DNA of 9,424 nucleotides, from the NCBI GenBank assembly GCA_947595415.1, contig CANQER010000035.1, positions 1 to 9,424 of the forward strand, in the 5' to 3' direction. Positions 1 to 7,693 of the stretch are shown here, one piece after another. The position numbers and the translations under genes are program-made. The notes beneath the pieces were generated by a model. That model saw nothing but the letters and a program-made list of their open reading frames with translations. It had not been told where the DNA came from and made no database searches. The DNA comes from an uncultured Bacilli bacterium (GTDB lineage Bacteria; Bacillota_I; Bacilli_A; RF39; UBA660). The stretch's first letter is position 1; every line of letters starts with the position of its first letter.

Positions 1-27
1 CCCCCCCCCATTTGCTATTTGCTAACA
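1..27 (-). repeat. 27-bp exact direct repeat with nine-G tract, edge copy
   Basis: This is the partner of 7784-7810 in the same orientation. It lies at the 5' end of the edge ORF, and its true left end cannot be seen. Confidence 0.88.
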
Positions 28-28
28 T
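1..28 (-). CDS. Start of a short ORF of the LANSKWGG peptide family, cut by the window edge
   Basis: An ATG at 28-26 opens a frame reading MLANSKWGG before the window ends inside a run of at least nine G (plus-strand C, 1-9). It has the hallmarks of a real start: a Shine-Dalgarno AAGGAAGAG at 43-35, six bases before the ATG, and a promoter at 67-95. Its first 27 bases, from the TG of the ATG onward, are identical to bases 7784-7810, which lie inside the 23-codon ORF in front of the surface-protein gene. I do not recognise the product. It may be a very small protein, a leader peptide or the start of a larger gene beyond the edge. Only nine codons are visible, so size and function are unknown. 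Confidence 0.4.
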
Positions 29-34
29 ATTTCA

Positions 35-43
35 CTCTTCCTT
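35..43 (-). promoter_or_regulatory. Shine-Dalgarno site of the edge ORF
   Basis: The minus strand reads AAGGAAGAG, then six bases, then ATG at 28-26. The spacing suits initiation and is the main reason to treat the edge ORF as translated. Confidence 0.5.
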
Positions 44-66
44 TATCTACTATTTGTTACATTACT

Positions 67-95
67 AATATACCATTAAATAACCATTTAATCAA
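67..95 (-). promoter_or_regulatory. Sigma-A-type promoter for the edge ORF
   Basis: On the minus strand the -35 box TTGATT (95-90) is followed by a 17-base spacer and the -10 box TATATT (72-67). The -10 is preceded by TGG, an extended -10 element. Transcription would start near 60, about 32 bases before the ATG at 28. A perfect 7-bp inverted repeat, ATTAAAT/ATTTAAT with a 4-base loop (75-81 and 86-92), fills most of the spacer and touches the -35 box, so it could be an operator. The promoter lies just after the last gene of the priA operon, and no intrinsic terminator is visible between them. Confidence 0.6.
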
Positions 96-99
96 GTAT

Positions 100-402
100 C
101 TACTTCATCTTAAAAAATGCCCTAATTACATAATATTCAAACACTATAAACAAAGCAATATATAACCATACTAACACAGTATTAAATATACCAATCGAAT
201 ACTTATCAATAATACTTAAAATTGAACTTGGAAAATAAGCATCGAAAAAACTCTTAAGTTCAGGTATTCCAATTCTAACTTTAATAAGCGCTATTATTCT
301 AAGTAACATATCAAACAAAGCCATAAAATAAACAAAACCCTTAAAACTCTTAAACACAAATATAACTATTCCAACCAAAACAACTAAAATAACAACATCC
401 AT
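100..402 (-). CDS. Small multi-pass membrane protein of unknown function
   Basis: A 100-residue, very hydrophobic protein. It has an N-terminal membrane segment (about residues 2-17), probably a second (about 22-40), an amphipathic middle region (IPELKSFFDAYFPSS) and a C-terminal membrane segment (about 71-89) ending in a basic tail, RAFFKMK. The start chosen is the ATG at 402-400, because an AGGGAG Shine-Dalgarno (416-411) lies eight bases upstream. A GTG at 411-409 would add three residues and overlap the previous stop as GTGA, but its Shine-Dalgarno spacing is poor. It begins five bases after the stop of the 210-residue gene, so the two are probably translated together and may form a complex. 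I recognise no family. The topology is loosely like CvpA-type small membrane proteins, but I see no convincing motif. Confidence 0.75.
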   Translation of the reverse strand: MDVVILVVLVGIVIFVFKSFKGFVYFMALFDMLLRIIALIKVRIGIPELKSFFDAYFPSSILSIIDKYSIGIFNTVLVWLYIALFIVFEYYVIRAFFKMK

Positions 403-407
403 AAATC

Positions 408-1040
408 TCACTCCCTACTTGGTAAAACAAAATCACTAACAGTCCCAAAACCACTATAATTAATATCAACCTTATAAAATAGACCATCTATACTAACACC
501 TATTACCTTATTATCCTTTTTCCTAATAGATAAAATAACCTCATCTTGATCATTAAAATAATCTAAATCATAAAACTTAACATAATCATCCTTTTTAACA
601 CTATAAGTAGTTTCTTTATAATTATCAACCATATTATCAGTTTCACTAACCTTAGTAGAAATATCAATAATCCCTAATATATAACTAGGATTTAAATAAT
701 TAAGTTTAACATCACTAACATCATAATTACTATCATAAACCTTATCTGAAACAACATAATAAGAACTACCATCTATATCAAAAAACTCTTTACCATCATA
801 ACACTTACCTACAATATTAATATTACTATCATCACTCTTATCAACTAAATCAATCGCAAAATTATAATTATCCATTGACTCATAATAACTCATCGCATCA
901 ATAACCTTAACAGGTTTAGGAGCATTTTGAATATTAATATAAATAAACACAAAGACAAAAAATACAAAATAAATACCTAATATAATAAGCGAACGATATC
1001 TTTTATTTGACCATATATCCTTAAACGAAACTCTATCCAT
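408..1040 (-). CDS. Single-pass membrane-anchored protein with an extracytoplasmic domain, function unknown
   Basis: A 210-residue protein. A short basic cytoplasmic tail (MDRVSFKDIWSNKRYR) precedes one strong membrane segment at about residues 18-37, and about 170 residues follow outside the cell. The outer part is rich in Asp, Tyr, Val and Ile, suggesting a beta-rich fold, and has one cysteine (C80), so no disulfide is expected. The lack of a signal-peptidase site suggests a stable type II anchor. The ATG lies two bases after the fmt stop, and only a weak GGATTAG precedes it, so it is probably translated by coupling to fmt. It ends with TGA at 410-408, good evidence that UGA is a stop in this organism. 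I recognise no family. Its position between fmt and a small membrane protein does not reveal its job. Confidence 0.8.
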   Translation of the reverse strand: MDRVSFKDIWSNKRYRSLIILGIYFVFFVFVFIYINIQNAPKPVKVIDAMSYYESMDNYNFAIDLVDKSDDSNINIVGKCYDGKEFFDIDGSSYYVVSDKVYDSNYDVSDVKLNYLNPSYILGIIDISTKVSETDNMVDNYKETTYSVKKDDYVKFYDLDYFNDQDEVILSIRKKDNKVIGVSIDGLFYKVDINYSGFGTVSDFVLPSRE

Positions 1041-1042
1041 AA

Positions 1043-2005
1043 CTAATCCAACACTTTACCAATAATTTTTTCTTTTCCTACCCCATTTATAAAATCAATC
1101 GCAGACATTTTATTCTTACCTTCAGGTTGAACCTTAGTTAAAACAACCTCACCATTAGCTACCTTAACTCCAAAACCATCCTTATATATTTTAGTAATTT
1201 GACCATTAAATGCCTCAGAATAAACCTCATCAGTAGGATAACATTCCCAAACCTTTAAAATCTTTCCTTCAAACATACAATAAGCCCCAGGCCAAGAATT
1301 TAATCCCCTTACTAAATTATAAACTTGTCTTTTACTCTTCTCAAAATCAATGTGTTCATCTTCCCTTTTAATAGATAAAGCATAGGTAGCTATAGAATGA
1401 TCTTGTTTAACTCTAGGACAAGTTTTATCAATAATACTAGGTAAAGTATCTAAAAGTAAATCTCTTCCTACAATACTAAGTTTATCATGTAAACTACTAG
1501 CAGTATCATCTTCCTTAATTTCAACTTCCCTACTAGTTATAATATCTCCTTCATCTAATCCCATACTCATATACATTAAAGTAACCCCAGTTTTAGAAAA
1601 ACCATCAATAATCGCTTTATGAATTGGAGCAGCTCCTCTTAACCTTGGAAGTAAAGAAGCATGAACATTAATACAACCCAAACGAGGATACTTAATAATC
1701 TCTTTTGGTAAAATTTGCCCATAAGCACAAGTTATAATTAAATCAGGTTCCAAATCAAGTACCTCTTGAAATTGTTCCTTTAAACTTTCTGGTTGCAAAA
1801 CTAAAATCGTATTTTTTAAAGCCACTTGTTTAACAGGAGATGGCCTTTTTTCTTGAGTTCTTCCAACAGGTCTATCTGGTTGTGTTACAACAGCACGTAC
1901 TTTATATTTTTCAATTAACCCTTCTAATACAGGAACAGCAAACATAGGTGTTCCCATAAAAACAATCTTAACATCCCTTGTAACATTAATATCATCCAAA
2001 TTCAT
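1043..2005 (-). CDS. fmt: Methionyl-tRNA formyltransferase
   Basis: This enzyme transfers a formyl group from 10-formyltetrahydrofolate to initiator Met-tRNA, giving the fMet-tRNA used to start translation. The 320-residue length fits the family (about 310-320). The formyltransferase domain starts with VFMGTPMFAVPVL (residues 15-27). The catalytic triad of the family is present as N113, H115 and D151, within CINVHASLLP and MGLDEGD. The SLLPRLRGAAPI loop (117-128) has Leu where the E. coli enzyme has Trp. The C-terminal tRNA-binding OB-like domain covers about 210-320 and includes the family-typical LNSWPGAY. The start at 2005 has AGGTG (2015-2011) five bases upstream and adds about ten residues before the usual first strand. 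It follows priA by 59 bases, a common Firmicutes pairing. The deformylase gene def, often nearby, is not in this window. Confidence 0.97.
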   Translation of the reverse strand: MNLDDINVTRDVKIVFMGTPMFAVPVLEGLIEKYKVRAVVTQPDRPVGRTQEKRPSPVKQVALKNTILVLQPESLKEQFQEVLDLEPDLIITCAYGQILPKEIIKYPRLGCINVHASLLPRLRGAAPIHKAIIDGFSKTGVTLMYMSMGLDEGDIITSREVEIKEDDTASSLHDKLSIVGRDLLLDTLPSIIDKTCPRVKQDHSIATYALSIKREDEHIDFEKSKRQVYNLVRGLNSWPGAYCMFEGKILKVWECYPTDEVYSEAFNGQITKIYKDGFGVKVANGEVVLTKVQPEGKNKMSAIDFINGVGKEKIIGKVLD

Positions 2006-2021
2006 ATTATCACCTACTTTT

Positions 2022-2030
2022 ATTTTACCA
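2022..2030 (-). promoter_or_regulatory. Possible extended -10 promoter for fmt
   Basis: The gap between priA and fmt contains TGGTAAAAT on the minus strand, an extended -10 element 16 bases before the fmt ATG. No good -35 box lies at the right distance, where the bases read TGTAAT. It could give extra fmt transcription independent of priA. AT-rich DNA yields such matches by chance, so this is tentative. Confidence 0.3.
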
Positions 2031-2064
2031 TATTTAAAAGAAAAATTACATAATAATTTAAAAC

Positions 2065-4206
2065 TTAATGAAAACAGATTTCTACATTTACATTACGATT
2101 ACTACGATACTTATAAACTATAAAACTAACATCTTCAATAATATCATTAGTCTTTTTATATTTTAAAATAATCTGCATACGATAAACATTATTAAGTTTA
2201 GGTAAACTTTCCATACTAGGTCCTAAAATGATAGCCTTAGATTTTAATTTAGTATTTAAATAACTTACTATTTTTTTACCTTCTTTATCAATTAGATCAC
2301 TATCTTTACCACTAATCCTTAAAGTTAAAAGGTTATAATAAGGAGGATATTTTAAAAGTTTTCTAATTTTTAACTCTTCTTTATAAAAACTTTCATAGTC
2401 ATTATTACTAGCACAAACAATACTATAATGATTAGGATTAAAGGTTTGAATAATAACTTCACCTAATAAATTAGATCTACCAGATCTACCAGACACTTGA
2501 TTTAAAAGTTCAAAAGTATGTTCTGCACTTCTGTAATCAGGACTATTTAAACTAGCATCCCCATTTATAACACCAACTAAAGTTACCTTAGGAAAATCTA
2601 ATCCTTTACTAACAATTTGTGTTCCAAGTAAAATATCATAATTTCCATTTTCAAAATCTTTAATGATTTTCGCATGAGCTCCTTTTTTAGAAGTTGAATC
2701 TACATCCATTCTAACAATTCTAGCTTTAGTAATATTATATAACTCTTCTTCTAAACGTTGAGTTCCATATCCAAAATCATTTATTTTTTCCCTACATTTA
2801 GGACAATTAGTTAATTTATTTTTAGTATACCCACAATAATGACAACGCATTTTATTGGTATCTTTATGATAGACTAAAGGAATATCACAATTTGGACATT
2901 TATCAGTATAACCACAATTTGAACAACTACTTATAGTAGTATAACCTCTTCTGTTTAAAAGGATTATTACTTGTTCATGTTTTAATAGTCTATCTTTTAT
3001 TTTATCGATTAAAATTTGAGAAAAATAACGAGATCCTTCTTTCATACTTTTTTGCATATCGACAATAGTTATTAAAGGAGGATTATTATTGATTCTTTTT
3101 TTTAACTCTAGTAGTTTATAAATGTTGTTTTTAGCTCTTGTATAACTTACAATTGATGGTGTAGCACTACCTAAAATTAAAGGACAGTTGTTTTTTTTAG
3201 CTCGATATAAAGCCATATCAATGGTATTATATCTAGGATTATTATCTTGTTTATAGTTATCTGAATGTTCTTCATCGATTATAATGACTCCTAAGTTTTC
3301 AAAAGGTGCGAAAATAGCAGATCTAGCTCCTATTACAATGGCTACTTCTTTGTTTACTATTTTTCGCCATTCATCATATTTTTCACCATCACTTAAAGCA
3401 CTGTGTAGAATAGCGACTATTTTACCAAACCTTTTTTTAAATATTTCGATTAGTTGGGGAGTTAAACTGATCTCTGGAACTAAAACTATAGCTTCTTTTT
3501 TTTGTTCTAATACTTTTTTTATTATGTTTATATATACTTCTGTTTTACCACTACCAGTTACTCCATGAAGTAGATATGGTTCGTATTTATCTAGTTTAAT
3601 TTGAGATATTACTTTTTTTTGATCACTAGTTAAAACAACATTAGTTTCTTTTTTGATATCTTCATAATCAGTTCTATATACTTCTTCTTTTATTTCTTTT
3701 ATGATTTGTTTATCAAGTAGGGTTTTTGTACTAGAAGATGATATTAAATTAGCTTCTTTTTTTAATATTTTACCTTTATTTTTTATAAGGTTTACAATTT
3801 CAAGTTGTTTTCCTTTAACAATAGTATCGTTATTTAAAATTAAATAGGATACATATTTTTTGTTTATTTTTTTTCCTTGTTTAGCTTTTAGGGCGGTTGG
3901 TAACATAGTTTGGTAGCAACTAATTAAGGTAGACAATGTTTTTTTACTCATATATTTACCTAGTTGTAAAAGTTCATCGTTTAGTACTTGTTTATCATCT
4001 ATTACATCGATTATGTCTTTTAGTTCATAATCGTATTTTTGGTTATTGTTTATTTTCATGATAAAACCTTCTAATTTACGATTAGAAAAAGGAACTAAAA
4101 CTCTAATACCTATTTTTATTTTGGTTTCCAATTGTTTTGGTACATGATAGGTAAAAGTTTTATCTATATTTTTAGCTTTTATTTCTACTAGAACATCTAC
4201 TGTCAT
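2065..4206 (-). CDS. priA: Primosomal protein N' (PriA), replication-restart DNA helicase
   Basis: A superfamily 2 3'-to-5' DNA helicase that recognises stalled or collapsed replication forks and starts reassembly of the replisome. The 713-residue protein has an N-terminal 3'-end-binding domain (about 1-105), a winged-helix region (about 115-180) and a helicase core. Walker A is GVTGSGKT (215-222), the Walker B/DEAH-type box is DEEH (311-314), motif III is GSATPS (346-351) and motif VI is QVSGRSGR (570-577). Eight cysteines (C428, C431, C437, C440, C455, C458, C468, C471) form the two zinc-binding sites expected of PriA. The start at 4206 has AGGTG (4217-4213) six bases upstream. The last residues, NVNVEICFH, lack the Asp-Val-Asp/Asn-Pro type ending common in the family, a small difference with no sign of a frameshift. 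It leads the priA-fmt operon. Confidence 0.98.
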   Translation of the reverse strand: MTVDVLVEIKAKNIDKTFTYHVPKQLETKIKIGIRVLVPFSNRKLEGFIMKINNNQKYDYELKDIIDVIDDKQVLNDELLQLGKYMSKKTLSTLISCYQTMLPTALKAKQGKKINKKYVSYLILNNDTIVKGKQLEIVNLIKNKGKILKKEANLISSSSTKTLLDKQIIKEIKEEVYRTDYEDIKKETNVVLTSDQKKVISQIKLDKYEPYLLHGVTGSGKTEVYINIIKKVLEQKKEAIVLVPEISLTPQLIEIFKKRFGKIVAILHSALSDGEKYDEWRKIVNKEVAIVIGARSAIFAPFENLGVIIIDEEHSDNYKQDNNPRYNTIDMALYRAKKNNCPLILGSATPSIVSYTRAKNNIYKLLELKKRINNNPPLITIVDMQKSMKEGSRYFSQILIDKIKDRLLKHEQVIILLNRRGYTTISSCSNCGYTDKCPNCDIPLVYHKDTNKMRCHYCGYTKNKLTNCPKCREKINDFGYGTQRLEEELYNITKARIVRMDVDSTSKKGAHAKIIKDFENGNYDILLGTQIVSKGLDFPKVTLVGVINGDASLNSPDYRSAEHTFELLNQVSGRSGRSNLLGEVIIQTFNPNHYSIVCASNNDYESFYKEELKIRKLLKYPPYYNLLTLRISGKDSDLIDKEGKKIVSYLNTKLKSKAIILGPSMESLPKLNNVYRMQIILKYKKTNDIIEDVSFIVYKYRSNRNVNVEICFH

Positions 4207-4223
4207 TTAATTCACCTATTATT

Positions 4224-4252
4224 ATTTTACAAAACATACATATATTCGTCAA
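4224..4252 (-). promoter_or_regulatory. Sigma-A-type promoter of the priA operon
   Basis: On the minus strand TTGACG (4252-4247) and TAAAAT (4229-4224) are separated by exactly 17 bases, close to the consensus. The start site would fall near 4217-4219, only about 11 bases before the priA ATG, so the Shine-Dalgarno AGGTG would sit at the very 5' end of the message. This promoter probably drives priA, fmt and the two membrane-protein genes, since no terminator is visible between them. Confidence 0.75.
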
Positions 4253-4271
4253 GATTTTGATATTATTTTAT

Positions 4272-4313
4272 AAAAAAAAAGAACTTGTTTAAGTTCCCTT
4301 ATTCAAGTTCTTT
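4272..4313 (-). terminator. Rho-independent terminator of the surface-protein gene
   Basis: A perfect 10-bp inverted repeat, AAAGAACTTG (4278-4287) and CAAGTTCTTT (4304-4313), with a 16-base loop begins one base after the surface-protein stop codon. On the minus strand the hairpin runs straight into a T tract (plus-strand A, 4272-4280). It separates the surface-protein unit from the priA promoter about 20 bases further on. Confidence 0.88.
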
Positions 4314-4314
4314 A

Positions 4315-7300
4315 TTATGCTTCAGCGTCTTTTACTTTTGCAATAAATTCAAGTTCTATTTCAATTACACCTTTTCCTGGAATAGCTAAACGAGAAGTAT
4401 ATGTATTTGTTTTTGCTTCTGTTACAGCTGCATTTGCATAATCTGGAAATGCAACATATGTATATTCAGCTTCTGTAGTAGTTACACCCATAGTATAAGG
4501 TGCGCTTTTTCTAAATATTAGTAAATTTTCACCTTTTATTTCAGTTTCATCTAATTTAAGAGTAATTCCTAAAGCTGTAGCTCTATGAGTATAAGTATAA
4601 GTTACTTTATTACTATCACTACTATGAGTAGCTGTACCTGTATAACCATCTTTATCAAAAACACTTGCTGCTTTGTCTATTTTTAAAGTATTATGTGTCA
4701 AATCACTTTCATATAGAATTAATGAAATTTCTTGACCACCAACAGTTACTTTAGATGTATTTCCAGGTAGTGCATCACTTGCTAACCAAGGTAATGCAAC
4801 TAATACATTTCCTTCTTCACTTATTTTCCATATTGGAGCTTCAATGTATCCATGTTTACCAATACTAATACTACCATTAGTTTGATTATATTCATTTTCA
4901 TTTATTTTTAATGTTGTTGGATTTTCACTACCAGTATATTCACCTAAGTCTACATAATATATACTATCATCAATATCATCAGCTGTTAAAACTTGATTTT
5001 CTTTTTGATCATAGTAAGTTGTTTTAAATGTTTGTGTTTGATCAGTTATTGTTTTAATATAATCTGTTTTAACTGCATTAAAAGTTACATTTACTTCTAT
5101 AACTCCTTTTCCAGGAATTGCAAGACGATATACATGATCTGTTGTTTTAGTTTCTGTTACAGGTTCATTTGCATAATCTGGATAGATTCCATAAGTCACA
5201 TCTTTTTCTGTAGTAGTTACACCCATGTTTTTACCACTTTTTCTGAATATTAGTAAATCATCACCCTTAACAACTTCATCACCTAATTTAAGAGTAAGTC
5301 CTAAAGCTGAAGTTCTATGAGTATAAGTAAATTCAACTTCATTTTCACCTGTTATTTTAGCTTCACTTTTGTATCCTTCTTTTGGATTTAAAGCTGTTGC
5401 ATCACTTAATGTTAAAACATTTTCTTCAACACTATCATTATATAATTTAACATAGATTTCTTGACCACCAACAGTAATATATGTTTCTTGACCAGGTAAC
5501 GCATCACTTGCTAAATAAGGAATAGCAACTAATACTTTATTTTGATCACTTATTTTCCATACTGGAGCTTCAATAAATCCATTATTACCAATACTTACAC
5601 TAGTATTTTCTGTTCCATAAGTATTACCATTCATTGTAAGTTCAGTTACTTGATTTTTATCAGTTCCTTTATAGTCTCCTAATTCCATGTAGTAATTATT
5701 ATCACCATTTAATTGGTCTGCTGTTACTTTTTGATTTGGTTTTTGATTATAATAAGTAGTTTTAAATGATTTAGTTTTTTCAGTTAATTCACTAACTTTA
5801 TCTAATAAATTAACAGCTTTGAATGTAAAGTTAACATCTATAACCCCTTTACCTGGGATTGCAATACGACTACTTCTAGTAGTTGTTTTACTTTCTTCTA
5901 CTTTTGAATTTGCATAATCTGGATATATACCAACAGTAACACCATCTTCAGGAATTGTAACTCCTATTTTATTATCATCACTATTTCTAACAAAGATTAA
6001 AGTATTTTCGTCAAGAATAGCAGTATCTTTTAAACTTAAGATAAGTCCTAAAGCTGTAGCTCTGTGAGTATATCTATAAGTTACATTATTACCTTCTGTA
6101 GTAGTAACTTCACTTGCATATTCTTCATTAGGTAAAGCTTCTTTAGCTTCTGTTAATTCAAGATTATTTCCTTCAACACTTTCTTTATATATTTGAATTT
6201 TAATTACTTGGCTATCAACAGTTACAGTTGTATTTTGTCCAGGTAATGTATCAAGTGCTAATACAGGTAAAGAAACTAATACATTTCCTTCATCACTTAT
6301 CTTCCATGCAGCAACATCAATAAATGCATTTTGACCAATACTTACTTTGATTTTTCCATCTTTAGTATAAGTATTATCATTAACTTTTAATGATTCAAGT
6401 GATTCTTTATCAGTAGTTCCAGTATATTTACCTAAATCTACATAATAAACTGCATCATCAACTGTACTTAATGTTGTATTTGATTGTTTATTATAGTATG
6501 TTTCTTTAAATGTTTTAGTTTGTTCTGCCATTACATCATTAAAATCTAAAATTAACTTATCCATAGCAGCTCTTAAATCTTTAGTTTTCTTAGTTATTTC
6601 TGATTTAGTATCTGCTTCACGAATATATACTTCTCTAGCATCGTTATAGTTAATATAATCTTCAGCCTTTAAAGCTTCAAATTCTGTCATAACTGCATTT
6701 AAGTCAATAATATAACTTAAATCGAAAACTGTTGCTGAAAGAACAGAACTATAACTACTATAATATTTCTTTCCATTGCTTTCTACATAAGCTCTTACTT
6801 TATAGTAATAAGTCTTATCTAAAGTAATAGATGTATCATTATACATTAATTCATTACCTGAATGAACTTTAGTATATTTTCCTGATTTGCTTGTTGCACG
6901 ATAAATTTCATAACCTGTTGCTTGAGAAACCTTAGTATTGATTACAGTAATACTATCAACTCCTGCTGCAACAACAACTTTTGGAGTAAATAATTTAGGT
7001 GTACCACTTACAACAGAAGAATATTTACCATAAACCTTTTTACCACTTACAGTTCTGTAAGCTCTAACCTTATAATAATATTTTTTATCAGGTGTTAATT
7101 TTACATCAGAATATTGTGTATTTGATGTATTTTTAATTGCAGTATATTTACCTGACTTACTTGTAGCTCGATATATAGTATATCCACTTATATTAGATTG
7201 CTTACCATAAGAAATACGCAAACTATTGTAAGTTTCATTGCTAACAGTCACCTTTGGTGTTTTAGCAATTGGAGTAGCACTTACAACAGATGAATATTTA

Positions 7301-7638
7301 CTATAAGTATTTTTCTTTTTAACTGTTTTATAAGCTCTAACTTTATAGTAATATTTCTTACCACTTGTTAATTTAGTATCTGTATATGTTACAGTTTTAC
7401 TACTTTTGTTAGTTTTAATTAATTTATACTTTCCTGATTTACTTGTTGCACGATAAATTTGGTAACCAGTTACCCCACTTATCTTCTTATATGAAATGCT
7501 TACAGAAATAGCATCTTTTGATGTAGCTGTAACCTTTGTTGGAGTTGAAACAGCTGCATCAGGTGTACTAACAGCTAGACCCATACATGCAAAAAATGTA
7601 ATTGCTAGACCTATTAGTCTCGTTTTTGTCTTTGACAT
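4315..7638 (-). CDS. Large secreted surface protein: three Fn3 domains plus three ~235-residue repeats
   Basis: An 1107-residue exported protein of unknown function. The signal peptide has basic KTKTR (3-7), a hydrophobic core LIGLAITFFACMGLAV (8-23) and likely cleavage near residue 28 or 29. Three fibronectin type III domains follow (about 33-123, 127-213, 218-303); each contains YRATSKSGKY and YYYKVRAY and is lysine-rich. A helical linker covers about 310-372. Three long repeats then span 374-609, 622-856 and 868-1101. Each carries TYY-x-QK or similar, YY-x-(D/E)LG, WKIS, LPG, THR(A/T)(T/S)ALG, (Y/F)PDYAN and IPGKGVI. The protein ends just after repeat three, with no LPXTG motif, C-terminal membrane segment, SLH or LysM domain visible, so any surface attachment would be non-covalent. 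The start at 7638 has GGAAGG (7650-7645) six bases upstream. The family of the long repeats is not one I recognise; adhesion or matrix binding is a guess from the Fn3 architecture. Confidence 0.93.
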   Translation of the reverse strand: MSKTKTRLIGLAITFFACMGLAVSTPDAAVSTPTKVTATSKDAISVSISYKKISGVTGYQIYRATSKSGKYKLIKTNKSSKTVTYTDTKLTSGKKYYYKVRAYKTVKKKNTYSKYSSVVSATPIAKTPKVTVSNETYNSLRISYGKQSNISGYTIYRATSKSGKYTAIKNTSNTQYSDVKLTPDKKYYYKVRAYRTVSGKKVYGKYSSVVSGTPKLFTPKVVVAAGVDSITVINTKVSQATGYEIYRATSKSGKYTKVHSGNELMYNDTSITLDKTYYYKVRAYVESNGKKYYSSYSSVLSATVFDLSYIIDLNAVMTEFEALKAEDYINYNDAREVYIREADTKSEITKKTKDLRAAMDKLILDFNDVMAEQTKTFKETYYNKQSNTTLSTVDDAVYYVDLGKYTGTTDKESLESLKVNDNTYTKDGKIKVSIGQNAFIDVAAWKISDEGNVLVSLPVLALDTLPGQNTTVTVDSQVIKIQIYKESVEGNNLELTEAKEALPNEEYASEVTTTEGNNVTYRYTHRATALGLILSLKDTAILDENTLIFVRNSDDNKIGVTIPEDGVTVGIYPDYANSKVEESKTTTRSSRIAIPGKGVIDVNFTFKAVNLLDKVSELTEKTKSFKTTYYNQKPNQKVTADQLNGDNNYYMELGDYKGTDKNQVTELTMNGNTYGTENTSVSIGNNGFIEAPVWKISDQNKVLVAIPYLASDALPGQETYITVGGQEIYVKLYNDSVEENVLTLSDATALNPKEGYKSEAKITGENEVEFTYTHRTSALGLTLKLGDEVVKGDDLLIFRKSGKNMGVTTTEKDVTYGIYPDYANEPVTETKTTDHVYRLAIPGKGVIEVNVTFNAVKTDYIKTITDQTQTFKTTYYDQKENQVLTADDIDDSIYYVDLGEYTGSENPTTLKINENEYNQTNGSISIGKHGYIEAPIWKISEEGNVLVALPWLASDALPGNTSKVTVGGQEISLILYESDLTHNTLKIDKAASVFDKDGYTGTATHSSDSNKVTYTYTHRATALGITLKLDETEIKGENLLIFRKSAPYTMGVTTTEAEYTYVAFPDYANAAVTEAKTNTYTSRLAIPGKGVIEIELEFIAKVKDAEA
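4336..5037 (-). repeat. Surface-protein long repeat 3 (residues 868-1101)
   Basis: The last of three in-frame repeats. It opens at QTFKTTYYDQKENQ and closes at RLAIPGKGVIEIELEF. It is closest to repeat 2, sharing LASDALPG, TVGGQEI, LLIFRKS and MGVTTTE. Confidence 0.85.
5071..5775 (-). repeat. Surface-protein long repeat 2 (residues 622-856)
   Basis: The middle repeat, opening at KSFKTTYYNQKPNQ and closing at RLAIPGKGVIEVNVTF. It shares IEAP(V/I)WKIS, LASDALPG and MGVTTTE with repeat 3, so these two probably duplicated later than repeat 1. Confidence 0.85.
5812..6519 (-). repeat. Surface-protein long repeat 1 (residues 374-609)
   Basis: The first and most diverged repeat, opening at KTFKETYYNKQSNT and closing at RIAIPGKGVIDVNFTF. 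It has LALDTLPG and VDSQVIK where the other two have LASDALPG and VGGQEI, and IGVTIPE in place of MGVTTTE. Confidence 0.83.
6730..7542 (-). repeat. Three tandem fibronectin type III domains (residues 33-303)
   Basis: Three in-frame units of about 90 residues. Each shows the GY-x-IYRATSKSGKY strand and loop and the closing YYYKVRAY...YSS-x-(V/L)S pattern of bacterial Fn3 domains. The YRATSKSGKY stretch is identical in all three, which suggests recent duplication or strong constraint. Confidence 0.88.
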
Positions 7639-7644
7639 ATAATT

Positions 7645-7650
7645 CCTTCC
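7645..7650 (-). promoter_or_regulatory. Ribosome binding site of the surface-protein gene
   Basis: GGAAGG lies six bases before the ATG at 7638 and settles the start. A longer Shine-Dalgarno-like block at 7694-7705 lies too far upstream to serve this ATG. Confidence 0.75.
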
Positions 7651-7693
7651 TTTCTTTTTTTTAAAAACATAATCTTAGAAAATTTCTCCCCTA

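Noticed and set aside
75..92. Hairpin ATTAAAT/ATTTAAT as terminator of the priA operon
   Set aside because: The stem is short and pure A-T, and no T tract follows. It lies between promoter boxes and is more likely promoter-related or chance.
408..410. UGA read as tryptophan (mycoplasma code)
   Set aside because: UGA ends the 210-residue gene just before a well-placed start, and the tryptophans I could check by codon (for example in the penicillin-binding-protein edge and the short peptide) use TGG.
3284..3568. Open frame on the plus strand inside priA
   Set aside because: It lies opposite the helicase core of priA, has no family resemblance, and is explained by the coding strand's composition.
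4993..5253. Cysteine- and phenylalanine-rich open frame on the plus strand inside the surface-protein gene
   Set aside because: It is antisense to repeats 2 and 3. Its odd composition follows from the opposite strand's Lys/Thr/Glu codons, and no start signals are visible.
7573..7638. Lipoprotein signal with the Cys of FFACMG as the lipidated residue
   Set aside because: The -3 position is Phe and the cysteine lies inside the hydrophobic core, not at its end. A signal peptidase I site near residue 28 or 29 fits better.
7614..7670. Short ORF starting at the ATG at 7670-7668 and overlapping the surface-protein start
   Set aside because: The nearest Shine-Dalgarno-like AGGGGAG is 15 bases away, too far, and the product is a lysine-rich frame of the A-rich ribosome-site region.
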